Origin: RHKX01 sp046330415 | GTDB taxonomy: Bacteria > Actinomycetota > Thermoleophilia > Solirubrobacterales > 70-9 | Assembly: GCA_046330415.1 (NCBI GenBank) | Contig: JAXLSW010000009.1 | Span: 152,536-216,535 of the forward strand | Length of the DNA: 64,000 nt | Direction: 5' to 3' | Part shown: in pieces, positions 40,011-47,837 of the stretch | Numbering within the stretch: the first letter of the stretch is position 1 | Layout of the letters: every line of letters starts with the position of its first letter | Translations under genes and position numbers: made by a program | Notes under the pieces: generated by a model | Seen by the model: the letters and a program-made list of their open reading frames with translations, nothing else | What the model was told of the DNA's origin: nothing | Databases searched by the model: none

Positions 40011-40499
40011 ATGAGCGAGCGAATCAAGCGGATCCTCGCGGCCCTCGCGGCCCTCGCGGCCCTCGCCCTCGGTGGTGCGGCAATTGCCGGCGCGACCGGT
40101 GGCGGCTCCGACCAGGGCGGCTCCCAGGAGCAGGCGGAGGGCGGCGAGGCAGGTGAGGGCGCCGAGCAACCCGGAGACGCCGAAGAGCCCGGGGACGAGG
40201 CGGGCGCCGAAGACCAGAGCGAGAGCGGCGCCGACGAGCAGGGCGGCGATGACGGTGATGGCGAGCTCTCGGCAGCGGTGGAGAAGAAGGCCGCTGCGGC
40301 CGCAGAACGCGCCACGGGCGGCAAGGCCGACGGCGACATCGAGCCCGCCGATCGCGCTGATCCGATCGAGGACTCCAACGACCAGCCGACCCCAAAGGGC
40401 GCTGCCTACGAGGTCGAGATCAGCAAGGGCAACCAGGACCTCAAGGTGTTCCTGGACAGCTCGTTCAAGGTGCTCGACACCCAGGTCGACGCCAACTGA
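40011..40499 (+). CDS. Secreted acidic protein with PepSY-like C-terminus
   Basis: A 162-residue exported protein. The signal segment (RIKRILAALAALAALALGGA) is followed by about 60 residues of very acidic low-complexity sequence (EGGEAGEGAEQPGDAEEPGD). The C-terminal 75 residues (AAVEKKAAAAAERATGGKAD, YEVEISKGNQDLKVFLDSSF) fit the PepSY fold, a helix plus beta-hairpin often tied to metal or protease sensing. The ATG at 40011 has AAAGGAAG upstream. A response regulator and kinase follow, and PepSY proteins are commonly encoded next to such pairs. It may be an accessory sensor. Confidence 0.75.
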   Translation: MSERIKRILAALAALAALALGGAAIAGATGGGSDQGGSQEQAEGGEAGEGAEQPGDAEEPGDEAGAEDQSESGADEQGGDDGDGELSAAVEKKAAAAAERATGGKADGDIEPADRADPIEDSNDQPTPKGAAYEVEISKGNQDLKVFLDSSFKVLDTQVDAN

Positions 40500-40582
40500 A
40501 CGGACGCCGGTGGCCCCGCCCAGCCCGCGGTGGCTGGGCGGGACCGGCGCTTCTCCCGTCGACCGGTTTCAGGAGGTGAGCG

Positions 40583-41257
40583 GTGAGGGTGCTCGTCGTT
40601 GAAGATCGGCCGAAGATGGCGAGGCTGCTGAAGAACGGCCTTTCCGATGATGGCTTCGTCGTCGACGTCGCCGAGCGGGGCGAGGACGCCCTTTGGATGG
40701 CTGCAGCGGCCCCGTTCGACGCAATCGTCCTGGACGTGATGTTGCCCGGCATCGACGGGTTCGAGACCTGCCGACGGCTTCGCGAGGAGGAGATCTGGTG
40801 CCCAGTCGTGATGCTCACCGCGCGCGACACGGTCGAGGATCGCGTCGCCGGACTCGATGGCGGCGCCGACGACTACCTGGCCAAGCCGTTCTCCTTCGCT
40901 GAGCTTTCCGCCCGTCTGCGCGCCCTGGTCCGGCGCGGCTCGACGGAGCGCCCGACCACTCTGCAGGTGGGAACCCTCATGCTCGACCCCGCAACTCGCC
41001 GGGTGTCCCGGGATGGGACGCGGATCGATCTATCGGCGAAGGAGTTCGCGCTCCTCAGCGCCTTCATGCGCCACCCCGGCGCCGCCCTCAGCCGTCTGCA
41101 GCTGCTCGAGCAAGCATGGGACATGGAGTACGAGAACCGCTCCAACATCGTCGACGTCTACGTGCGTTACCTCCGTGACAAGGTCGACCGGCCCTTCGGT
41201 GTCGAGTCGATCGAGACGGTCCGCGGCGTCGGCTATCGGCTGCGGGAGCCAGGGTAA
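40583..41257 (+). CDS. OmpR-family response regulator
   Basis: A 224-residue regulator. The receiver starts MRVLVVEDRPKMARLL, the phospho-acceptor is Asp51 in AIVLDVMLPGIDG, and DDYLAKPFSFAELSARLRAL gives the conserved Lys. The winged helix is IDLSAKEFALLSAFMRH and RSNIVDVYVRYLRDKVDRPF, ending TVRGVGYRLRE, close to CutR/MprA-type regulators. The GTG at 40583 has AGGAGGTGAG upstream. The kinase gene follows within 2 bp, so they form one operon, probably with the PepSY-like gene before them. Confidence 0.93.
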   Translation: MRVLVVEDRPKMARLLKNGLSDDGFVVDVAERGEDALWMAAAAPFDAIVLDVMLPGIDGFETCRRLREEEIWCPVVMLTARDTVEDRVAGLDGGADDYLAKPFSFAELSARLRALVRRGSTERPTTLQVGTLMLDPATRRVSRDGTRIDLSAKEFALLSAFMRHPGAALSRLQLLEQAWDMEYENRSNIVDVYVRYLRDKVDRPFGVESIETVRGVGYRLREPG

Positions 41258-41259
41258 TC

Positions 41260-42663
41260 CTGAATCAGCTCCCCATACGCGTTCGCCTGACGCTCGCTTT
41301 CGCCATCTCCATGGGCGTCGTTCTGACGCTCGCCGGGGCTTTCGTATACCTACGGGTCGGCTCCGACATCCAGGATTCGATCGACGAGGGTCTGCAGTCG
41401 CGAGTCGACGACATCTCCCAGCGCCTGCTGGTAGCCGGTCCCGATGAGCTCGGTCTGGGAGTCGCCCGTGGCGAGGGCGGCGAGGACTTCCTGACCCAGA
41501 TCGTCGACCCGAACGGGCGGGTTCTCGGGTCGACCGCCGGTGAGACGGGCGCGTCGGTCCTGGACCCGCAGCAGCTGCGAACGGCACTGCGCGAGCCGAC
41601 CTACTTCGACCAGGGCGACGTCCCTGGAGTGGAGGACAGCGCGCGCATCCTCGCCGCTCCGGTTGATGGAAGAGACGGCACGGCGTTGGTCGTGGTCGGG
41701 GTCTCGACCGGTGACCGGGCCGAAACGCTCTCGGGACTGGCCAAGGCCCTGATCATCGGCGGCCCCCTCGCCCTCCTCATCTCCTCAGGGCTGGGCTACG
41801 GGCTGGCGACGCTCGGGATGCGCCCAGTGGAGAGCATGCGCTCCCGGGCGGGGCAGATAACGCTCGAACACAGCGGTGAGCGGCTTCCCCTGCCGCGCTC
41901 CGAGGACGAGATCACGCGGCTTGGGAGGACCCTGAACGAGATGCTCGACCGGCTGGAGGTCTCAATTGAGCGCGAGCGGACCTTCGTGGCGGATGCGGGG
42001 CACGAGCTCCGTACGCCGCTCGCCGTCCTTCGTGGGGAGCTCGAGCTAGCTCTTCGGCCCGGTCGCAACGAGGCTGATCGCCTCCAGGCGATGAGATCCG
42101 CGATCGACGAGTGCGATCGCCTCCAACACCTGGCGAACGCGCTGATGGCATTGGCCAGCTCCGATGGGGAACGCATCCCCTTGGAGAGAGCCCAGGCGAA
42201 TCTCTCGGAGTTGCTCGATGGGACGAGGGCTCGCCTGCTCCGCCGCGCCGAGGCAAACGGTCGCGAGATTGCTGTCAAAGCCCCGCATGACCTGCACTGG
42301 AGCCTTGACGGGAAGCGCGTCGAGTCGGCCGTCGAGAACCTGATCGAGAACTCACTCAAGTACGGCGAGGGCACGATCGAGATCACCGCGGGGGTCACCG
42401 ACGGGGAGCTCGCTATCGCGGTGAGCGACGAGGGTCCAGGGTTCTCCGAGGACTTCAGGGCTCGCGCCTTCGACCGGTTCGCGCGAGCGGACGCGAGTCG
42501 CACGACCGATGGCTCCGGGCTCGGCTTGGCAATCGTGAGGGCCGTCGCCGAGGCGCACGGCGGCGGTGCAGCGATAGTCGATCGCCGGAGAGGAGCGATG
42601 GTCGAGATGCGGATCCCAGGGCGTGGCGGACAGGATTCGGAATTGCCGCAGCACCCCGCTTGA
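41260..42663 (+). CDS. Sensor histidine kinase, probable CTG start
   Basis: A membrane sensor kinase of about 467 residues. The first helix (RLTLAFAISMGVVLTLAGAF) begins upstream of the first ATG (41311), and family members start with a short (M)xxLPIRVRLTLAF. That sequence is present here as LNQLPIRVRLTLAF from a CTG at 41260, just 2 bp after the regulator stop, with CAGGG upstream. The sensor loop, second helix and HAMP follow, then the H-box DAGHELRTPLAVL (His about 248), the N-box NLIENSLKY and DEGPGF / GSGLGLAIVRAV. An ATG start at 41311 would remove half the first membrane helix. Confidence 0.88.
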   Translation: MNQLPIRVRLTLAFAISMGVVLTLAGAFVYLRVGSDIQDSIDEGLQSRVDDISQRLLVAGPDELGLGVARGEGGEDFLTQIVDPNGRVLGSTAGETGASVLDPQQLRTALREPTYFDQGDVPGVEDSARILAAPVDGRDGTALVVVGVSTGDRAETLSGLAKALIIGGPLALLISSGLGYGLATLGMRPVESMRSRAGQITLEHSGERLPLPRSEDEITRLGRTLNEMLDRLEVSIERERTFVADAGHELRTPLAVLRGELELALRPGRNEADRLQAMRSAIDECDRLQHLANALMALASSDGERIPLERAQANLSELLDGTRARLLRRAEANGREIAVKAPHDLHWSLDGKRVESAVENLIENSLKYGEGTIEITAGVTDGELAIAVSDEGPGFSEDFRARAFDRFARADASRTTDGSGLGLAIVRAVAEAHGGGAAIVDRRRGAMVEMRIPGRGGQDSELPQHPA

Positions 42664-42683
42664 TCGACAAGGTCCCCGAGAAG

Positions 42684-42757
<74 letters not shown>

Positions 42758-42909
42758 GCGCACGCGGGATGACCCCGCGGGACGGGCAATGTTAGCCGCG
42801 GTGCGGCCGCTTCGCCGAGGGCTGGATCGAAATGGATCTCGGCGAGCGCAGGGCGCTCGGCGGACCCATCCCACAGTCCCGGCGACCCCCGACCTCTACC
42901 GTCCCGGCC

Positions 42910-43212
42910 ATGAACCTCCAGAACTTCAAGTACGTCGCGCTCGCCGAGGCGACGACCTTCCTGCTCCTGCTCGTCTCGAGCGTCCTCAAGCGCACCGCCG
43001 ACTTCGATGCCGGCGTGACGATTCTCGGCCCCATCCACGGCATCCTCTTCATCGCCTACGTGGTCATGGTCTTCAGCCTGCGGGACCCGATGCGCTGGAG
43101 CGACAAGGTGACGTTCTGGATCCTCGTCGGCGCGATCCTCCCCTTCGGCGGCTACGTCGTCGACTGGTGGCTGAACCGCAACCCGCCGCCGGCCGAGGCC
43201 GCGCGGGCCTGA
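42910..43212 (+). CDS. DUF3817 family small membrane protein
   Basis: A 100-residue membrane protein of the DUF3817 family, common in Actinobacteria. It has three hydrophobic segments (ALAEATTFLLLLVSSVLK, ILFIAYVVMVFSL, VTFWILVGAILPFGGYVVD), with the conserved GPIHGILF between the first two. The ATG at 42910 gives the normal family length; upstream codons in frame are a shadow. Function is unknown. The gene stands alone between tRNA-Arg and a small soluble-protein gene. Confidence 0.88.
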   Translation: MNLQNFKYVALAEATTFLLLLVSSVLKRTADFDAGVTILGPIHGILFIAYVVMVFSLRDPMRWSDKVTFWILVGAILPFGGYVVDWWLNRNPPPAEAARA

Positions 43213-43237
43213 GTCCCCTCGCGTAGCCTCCGGGCCG

Positions 43238-43528
43238 ATGCGAAACCCGCTCCGGAAGCTGCGCGACTCGCTCGCCTCCCCGCGGCCCGATGGCTCGGGG
43301 CAGCTCCACGTCGGCGACCCGCGCTTCGACGACTGGGAGCCGGTGCGCGAGTTCGAGGACCTCCCCTCCGCCCGCGCATGGCGCGACCATCTCGAGAGCG
43401 TCGGCATCGAGGCGGTGATCACCTCGGATTGGCCGCTGGACCGCTTCGGCCACGGCGACATCCAGGTGCAGGTTCCTCCGGGAAGCTGGAGCGAGGCCGA
43501 GGAAGCGCTCGGCGACTACGACCTCTGA
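43238..43528 (+). CDS. Small DUF2007-like protein
   Basis: A 96-residue soluble protein. The pattern WEPVREFEDLPSARAWRDHL, ESVGIEAVITSDWPLDRF and IQVQVPPGSWSEAEEALGDY matches the short beta-alpha-beta fold of DUF2007 putative signal-transducing proteins. The N-terminus is basic (MRNPLRKLRDSLASPR). The ATG at 43238 is 25 bp after the DUF3817 stop, and the two may be co-transcribed. It ends 13 bp before the convergent HD-domain gene. Family assignment is moderate. Confidence 0.65.
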   Translation: MRNPLRKLRDSLASPRPDGSGQLHVGDPRFDDWEPVREFEDLPSARAWRDHLESVGIEAVITSDWPLDRFGHGDIQVQVPPGSWSEAEEALGDYDL

Positions 43529-43541
43529 GCCGCCGTCTCGC

Positions 43542-44132
43542 TCACTTCCCCTTGCCCCGGACGAAGATCTTGGCCATCGTCAGCGGCCGCTCGCGGAGCG
43601 CGTGGGCGACCATCTTCGCGATCTCGCCGTAGGTGCCGTCGCGCCGGACGCGCTCGCCGAGGTCGCGCAGCCACTCGCGCGGGATCCCGCAGCGGATCAG
43701 CCCGCCACCGAGCTCGACCCGGTCGGCGAGCCGCAGCAGCTCGACTTCGGCGCCGGCGTCCCATTGCGAGCGGAGCTCGTGGTGGCGTTCGATGGCATCG
43801 CCCAGGAGGCGCAGGCGCTCGGCGTCCCAGCCGGGACGGTCGGAGAACATGCGCTCGGCGTAGTGGCGGCCGTCGGTGACGTAGGCGTCGCCCTCGGCGA
43901 CCCCCTCGTAGAGCCCGAGGTCGTGGAGCAACGCCGCGATCAGCAGCACCTCGCGATCGATCTCGCGGCCACGGTCGGCCGCCAGCTTCTCCGCGATCAG
44001 GAAGCAGCGGACCCCGTGGCGCTCCATCGGCCCATCGGTCTCGCCGGTCGCCGCGCGGACCCGAGCCAGCGCCTCCCGCTCGTCCTCGGTCGTTGCGAGC
44101 TCGTCGCCCACCGGCGTTGCCGTCGTCGCCAT
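43542..44132 (-). CDS. HD-domain phosphohydrolase-like protein
   Basis: A 196-residue protein of the HD superfamily of metal-dependent phosphohydrolases. The His of RHGVRCFLIAEKLA, the HD pair in LIAALLHDLGLYE and later His/Asp residues (IERHHELRS, LRLADRVELGGG) supply the metal site. It resembles HD proteins acting on nucleotides or small phosphoesters. The ATG at 44132 is preceded by AGGATGGG; the longer upstream frame is a shadow of the wax-ester synthase gene, which is divergent 54 bp away. Substrate unknown. Confidence 0.85.
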   Translation of the reverse strand: MATTATPVGDELATTEDEREALARVRAATGETDGPMERHGVRCFLIAEKLAADRGREIDREVLLIAALLHDLGLYEGVAEGDAYVTDGRHYAERMFSDRPGWDAERLRLLGDAIERHHELRSQWDAGAEVELLRLADRVELGGGLIRCGIPREWLRDLGERVRRDGTYGEIAKMVAHALRERPLTMAKIFVRGKGK

Positions 44133-44186
44133 CGCCGCCCATCCTGTCACCGACGGCCGCTGTAGGGTCGCCGCCAGGGTGGAACC

Positions 44187-45626
44187 TTGAGCGACGGCCC
44201 AGATCAGCTCTCCCCCGCGGACATGTCGTCGCTGCTCGCCGAGCGCGGCCCGATCCACGTCCACGTCGGCGGCACCGCGATCTTCGACGGCGAGCCGCCC
44301 GACTACGACCGCTTCTGCGCCCACGTCGAGGAGCGGCTGGAGCTGATCCCGCGCTTCCGGCGCAAGGTCCACCACCTGCCGGGAAAAGCGATGCGCGCCG
44401 AGTGGGTGGACGATGCCGGCTTCGACGTTCGTCGTCACGTCCGCAACCTCGCCCTCCCCCACCCCGGGACCGACGCGCAGCTCCGCGAGCTCGTCGGTCA
44501 GGTCATGTCAGAGCCACTCGACCAGGAGCGTCCGCTCTGGCAGCTCTACCTCATCGAACGCGGGGCTCCGGGCTCAGGGAAGGGGTTCGCCGTGGTGTCG
44601 AAGACTCACCACGCGCTCGTCGACGGGGTCTCCGCCATCGACGTCGGGGCGGTGATCCTCGATCCCGATCCCGAGGGGAGCGAACTCGGCCTCACCGGGG
44701 AGCCCTGGAGCCCACAGACAAAGCGCACCGATCAGCTCCTCGCCGGCCGCCTCGAGGACGCGAGCCGCAAGGTCCTCGGGATGTCGCGCGACGCGACCAG
44801 GCGCATGCTCGATCCCTCCGCCCCGCGCGATGCCTCGCAGGCGGCGCTGCGCACCGCACAGGGGTTCTTCGATCTCGCACGCAACAGCGACCCCGTCAGG
44901 CCCACCTTCCTGAACGAGGAGATCGGCCGCGATCGCCGCGTCGCCTTCGCCTCGACCACCCTCGCCGGGATGAAGCGGGCCGCGGCCGAGCACGCCGCCG
45001 GAGCGACCGTCAACGACGCGCTCCTCGCCGTCTCCACCGGCGCCTTGCGCAAGCTCTTCCTCGCTCGCGGCGCGTCGATTCCCGCCGAGTTCTCGGCGCT
45101 CGTCCCGATGAGCATCCGCAAGCCAGGCGAGGAGCTCGCGCTCGGCAACCGGATCACGACGTTGATCGTCCCGCTGCCCCTTGACGTCGAGGATCCCGAC
45201 GAGCGGCTCCGCCGCATCAAGGCGACGACCTCGCGGCTGAAGAGATCGGAGGCGGCGCGAGCAGCGTCGATCGTGATCGAGGCATCCGGCTGGGTGCCGC
45301 CGACGATGAGCCGGGTGATCGGCACGGTCGGCGGCGCCCTCAGCCCGGTCCGCGGCGTCATGCCGCAGCGGCTGCCCTGGAATCTGGTGATCTCGAACGT
45401 CCCCGGCCCATCGATCCCCGTCTATCTACTGGGCCAGCCGCTGCGCTCCATCCACCCCTTCGTCGCGCTCTCACCACAGAAGCGGGCGCTCTCGATCGGC
45501 GCGATCTCCTACGACGGCGGCCTCCACTTCGGGCTCGTCGGCGACCGCGACCGCCTCAGTGACCTCGACGTCCTCGCCTCCTTCATCGACGAGGAGCTCG
45601 ACGCGATCGGCGCGGGGACGCTCTAG
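44187..45626 (+). CDS. Wax ester synthase / diacylglycerol acyltransferase (WS/DGAT)
   Basis: A 479-residue acyltransferase that joins acyl-CoA to a fatty alcohol or diacylglycerol, making storage lipids (wax esters, triacylglycerol). The catalytic HHxxxDG is seen as KTHHALVDGVSA at about residue 140. The N-terminal MSDGPDQLSPADMSSLLAE and the C-terminal PWNLVISNVPGPSIPVYLLG are family signatures. The start is TTG 44187 with AGGGTGG upstream. A second neutral-lipid-type acyltransferase lies at 47001, separated by an AbiEi/DUF559 gene and repeat clusters. Confidence 0.92.
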   Translation: MSDGPDQLSPADMSSLLAERGPIHVHVGGTAIFDGEPPDYDRFCAHVEERLELIPRFRRKVHHLPGKAMRAEWVDDAGFDVRRHVRNLALPHPGTDAQLRELVGQVMSEPLDQERPLWQLYLIERGAPGSGKGFAVVSKTHHALVDGVSAIDVGAVILDPDPEGSELGLTGEPWSPQTKRTDQLLAGRLEDASRKVLGMSRDATRRMLDPSAPRDASQAALRTAQGFFDLARNSDPVRPTFLNEEIGRDRRVAFASTTLAGMKRAAAEHAAGATVNDALLAVSTGALRKLFLARGASIPAEFSALVPMSIRKPGEELALGNRITTLIVPLPLDVEDPDERLRRIKATTSRLKRSEAARAASIVIEASGWVPPTMSRVIGTVGGALSPVRGVMPQRLPWNLVISNVPGPSIPVYLLGQPLRSIHPFVALSPQKRALSIGAISYDGGLHFGLVGDRDRLSDLDVLASFIDEELDAIGAGTL

Positions 45627-45662
45627 GGCGCTCGCACCGGGTCCCCTCCCGCTTCCCCTTCC

Positions 45663-45853
45663 CGCCGAACGTACGGCGTTGGGCGCTCCCCTCCGCCGAA
45701 CGTACGTCGTTGGGCGCTATGGGGACCCGTTTCGTACGTTCGGCGCACGGCCCCCTTCTCCACCGCCGTCCTCGCCGAACGCACGTCGTTGGGCGCTCCC
45801 CCCGCCGAACGTACGTCGATGGGCGCTATGGGGACCCTTTTCGTACGTTCGGC
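45663..45853 (+). repeat. Half+full CGTACG palindromic repeats, left cluster
   Basis: Two successive copies of a half unit followed by a full unit: half 45663-45687, full 45694-45745, half 45773-45797, full 45803-45853. Full units have inverted arms (CGCCGAACGTACG and CGTACGTTCGGCG) around a core with TGGGCGCTATGGGGACCC; half units carry the left arm and half the core only. CGTACG cores in each full unit are 32 bp apart. The linkers between copies differ in sequence. The last full unit overlaps the 3' end of the AbiEi/DUF559 gene. Confidence 0.9.
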
Positions 45854-46719
45854 TCGGCTGCGGCTTCCAGGAGCTTGAAGGGGCGCTCGTAGACGTCATC
45901 CGAAGGGACACGCCGCACGATCCATCCAGCCTCCCGCCACTCCCTCTCCTTCCTCGCATCCTCCCCTACGTCCTGATGAAACGGGTCGCCGTCGATCTCC
46001 ACGATGAGATGCCACGCCGGCCAGCTGAGGTCGGCCTCCTCGCCGGCAACGCGGACATTGAGCCTGGGCATCGGCCGGCTGACGTCGCGAAGCACCTCCA
46101 GCGCCCGAATCTCAGCGCCGCTCTTGGCCCGATGAACTGGGAGGCCGGAGTAGCGGGCCACCGCGTCGCCAAGCGCCCGGACACCGCGCCGGCCCCGATA
46201 CCTCCCGAGGGCGTCGCCAAGTTCGTGAAGCGTCACGTCTCCTAGCCGCACCGATTCGCGAACGGCCCGCGCCAAAGCTGGATCGCTCACCCGCCCGGCG
46301 ATGTCGACCAAGGTGCGCGGGACCGTGGTGATCGGTATTCCCTCGAGCTCAGTTACATCGCCATCGAGGAGGGCGCTGTGATGGACCAACACGCCGCCAT
46401 ACCTGCGTGGCCCTCCATCCCCCGGGCGCGTGATCGCGATCAAGGGGTCCTCGTATGAGAGCGCCCCTCTCGCGACCGTGGCGGCGACATGGCTCAACGC
46501 GCTTCCCTTCTGAGTGAGCGTCGCACCCATCCAGCACCCCCAGCGATCGTGCTCGAGGACGGGCGCAACCGCGAGTACGCCGTGCTCAACGATGACGAGC
46601 CTCCCCGAGGCCACCCGGTGCTTGACAGCGCTCGGGCCCATTCCCAGCGCCTCCAACTGCAAGCGCGAAATGCGGTTGAACTGCTCGCCGGCGAGTTGTG
46701 CGACACGGTCGTCGAGCAT
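45826..46719 (-). CDS. AbiEi-like antitoxin domain fused to DUF559 nuclease-like domain
   Basis: A 297-residue protein. The N-terminal part (AQLAGEQFNRISRLQLEALG, then GRLVIVEHGVLAVAPV) is a winged-helix of the AbiEi type-IV antitoxin/regulator kind. Its middle (EGIPITTVPRTLVDIAG) is the usual linker. The C-terminal part (WHLIVEIDGDPFHQD, EREWREAGWIVRRVPSDDV) is a DUF559 domain related to very-short-patch-repair endonucleases. The ATG at 46719 has GAGGAC upstream; the upstream frame only translates repeats. The final residues (EPNVRKGSP) are encoded by the repeat unit itself. No AbiEii-type toxin gene is adjacent. A defence or regulatory role is possible. Confidence 0.82.
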   Translation of the reverse strand: MLDDRVAQLAGEQFNRISRLQLEALGMGPSAVKHRVASGRLVIVEHGVLAVAPVLEHDRWGCWMGATLTQKGSALSHVAATVARGALSYEDPLIAITRPGDGGPRRYGGVLVHHSALLDGDVTELEGIPITTVPRTLVDIAGRVSDPALARAVRESVRLGDVTLHELGDALGRYRGRRGVRALGDAVARYSGLPVHRAKSGAEIRALEVLRDVSRPMPRLNVRVAGEEADLSWPAWHLIVEIDGDPFHQDVGEDARKEREWREAGWIVRRVPSDDVYERPFKLLEAAAEPNVRKGSP

Positions 46720-46764
46720 GTCCTCACCAAGCCCACCGTCTCGATCCGTGCCCCCTCCGGGCGC

Positions 46765-46955
46765 CTCGAACGTACGTCGTTGGGCGCAATCACCGCCGAA
46801 CGTACGGCGTTGGGCGCTATGAGGACCCATTCCGTACGTTCGGCGGGGGAGGTGGGGGCGGGACGGCGTGTGCGCCCCGAACGTACGGCGTTGGGCGCTC
46901 GCGCCGCCGAACGTACGGCGTTGGGCGCTATGGGGACCCATTCCGTACGTTCGGC
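46765..46955 (+). repeat. Half+full CGTACG palindromic repeats, right cluster
   Basis: The same architecture and orientation as the left cluster: half 46765-46787, full 46794-46845, half 46875-46899, full 46905-46955. The right-cluster full units have perfect 14-bp arms (CGCCGAACGTACGG and CCGTACGTTCGGCG; the second copy is counted from its first matching base). It lies upstream of the AbiEi/DUF559 start and 45 bp before the acyltransferase start codon. Confidence 0.9.
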
Positions 46956-47000
46956 GGGGGAGGGCGTTCGGCGGGGCGCGGGGAGGTAGGTTCGACGCCC

Positions 47001-47837
47001 TTGAGCGAGGGCACCGACAACGACATCCCGCCGGCGCCGAGCGCCGTCCAGATGGAACGGCTGCACGCGATCGTCGCGCCGCTCGCGCGGATCACGCAGC
47101 CGATGGTCATCGGCCTCGAAGGCGTGCCCGAGCGCCGCGTCCTCTTCGTCGGCAATCACACGACCTTCGGGCTCCTCGACGTCCCGTTCATGATGGCCGC
47201 GATGTGGGAGCGGAGGCGGATCGTCGTCCGCGGGCTCGGCGACCACGGCCACTACAAGCTGCCGATCTGGCGCGAGCTGCTGACGAGCGGCGGCATGGTG
47301 CGCGGGACCCGGGACAACGTGCGCGCGTTGATGCGGGCGGAGGAGCCGATCCTCGTCTACCCCGGCGGCGGTGGCGAGGTGTTCAAGCGCCGCGGCGAGA
47401 AGTACCAGCTCAAGTGGAAGGAGCGGCGCGGCTTCGCTCGCCTCGCGGTCGAGTTCGGCTATCCGATCGTCCCCTTCGCGGGCGTCGGGGCCGAGGAGAT
47501 GTTCGACGTGATCGCCGACGACCGGACACCGGGCGTCCACCAGATCTCGGAGCTGATGCACCGTCTCGTCGGGATCTCGGCGCCGCCGATCCCGCGCGGC
47601 ATCGGCCCGACGCTGATCCCGCGCCCCGAGCGCCTCTACTTCTGGTTCGGTGAGCCGATCGAGACCGCGCCGTTCGCCGGCGCGGGAGACGACGGGGTGC
47701 GGCAGCTGCGCGACGCGACGCGCGGCGCGGTCGAGGGCGGCATCGAGCTGCTCCTCGCCGAGCGCGAGCGTGACCCGCGACGCGGGCTGCGGCAGCGGCT
47801 TCTCCACACCGGCGGCGATCAGGGATCGTCCGCGTAG
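47001..47837 (+). CDS. Lysophospholipid/diacylglycerol acyltransferase-like protein
   Basis: A 278-residue acyltransferase of the PlsC-like superfamily, close to the DAGAT/phytyl-ester-synthase type. FVGNHTTFGLLDVPFM carries the catalytic His, and YPGGGGEVFKRRGEKYQLKW is the characteristic second motif. TTG 47001 is chosen because GGGAGGTAGG lies upstream and the preceding frame only translates repeats; ATG 47052 is an alternative. Together with the WS/DGAT at 44187 it suggests a neutral-lipid synthesis locus. It overlaps the convergent LOG gene by 19 bp at the 3' end. Confidence 0.85.
   Translation: MSEGTDNDIPPAPSAVQMERLHAIVAPLARITQPMVIGLEGVPERRVLFVGNHTTFGLLDVPFMMAAMWERRRIVVRGLGDHGHYKLPIWRELLTSGGMVRGTRDNVRALMRAEEPILVYPGGGGEVFKRRGEKYQLKWKERRGFARLAVEFGYPIVPFAGVGAEEMFDVIADDRTPGVHQISELMHRLVGISAPPIPRGIGPTLIPRPERLYFWFGEPIETAPFAGAGDDGVRQLRDATRGAVEGGIELLLAERERDPRRGLRQRLLHTGGDQGSSA

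Noticed and set aside
40568..40573. A further TTCAGG box upstream of the second response regulator
   Set aside because: It overlaps the ribosome-binding site AGGAGG and has no partner 11 bp away, so it is probably chance.
45663..46955. A CRISPR array
   Set aside because: Repeats come as half-full pairs with 5-6 bp and about 28-bp gaps, only four composites exist, and no cas gene is present.
46698..47000. Peptides such as RTYGVGRYGDPFRTFG translated from the repeats
   Set aside because: They arise from any frame through the palindromes and recur beside unrelated genes; there is no start signal or separate gene.
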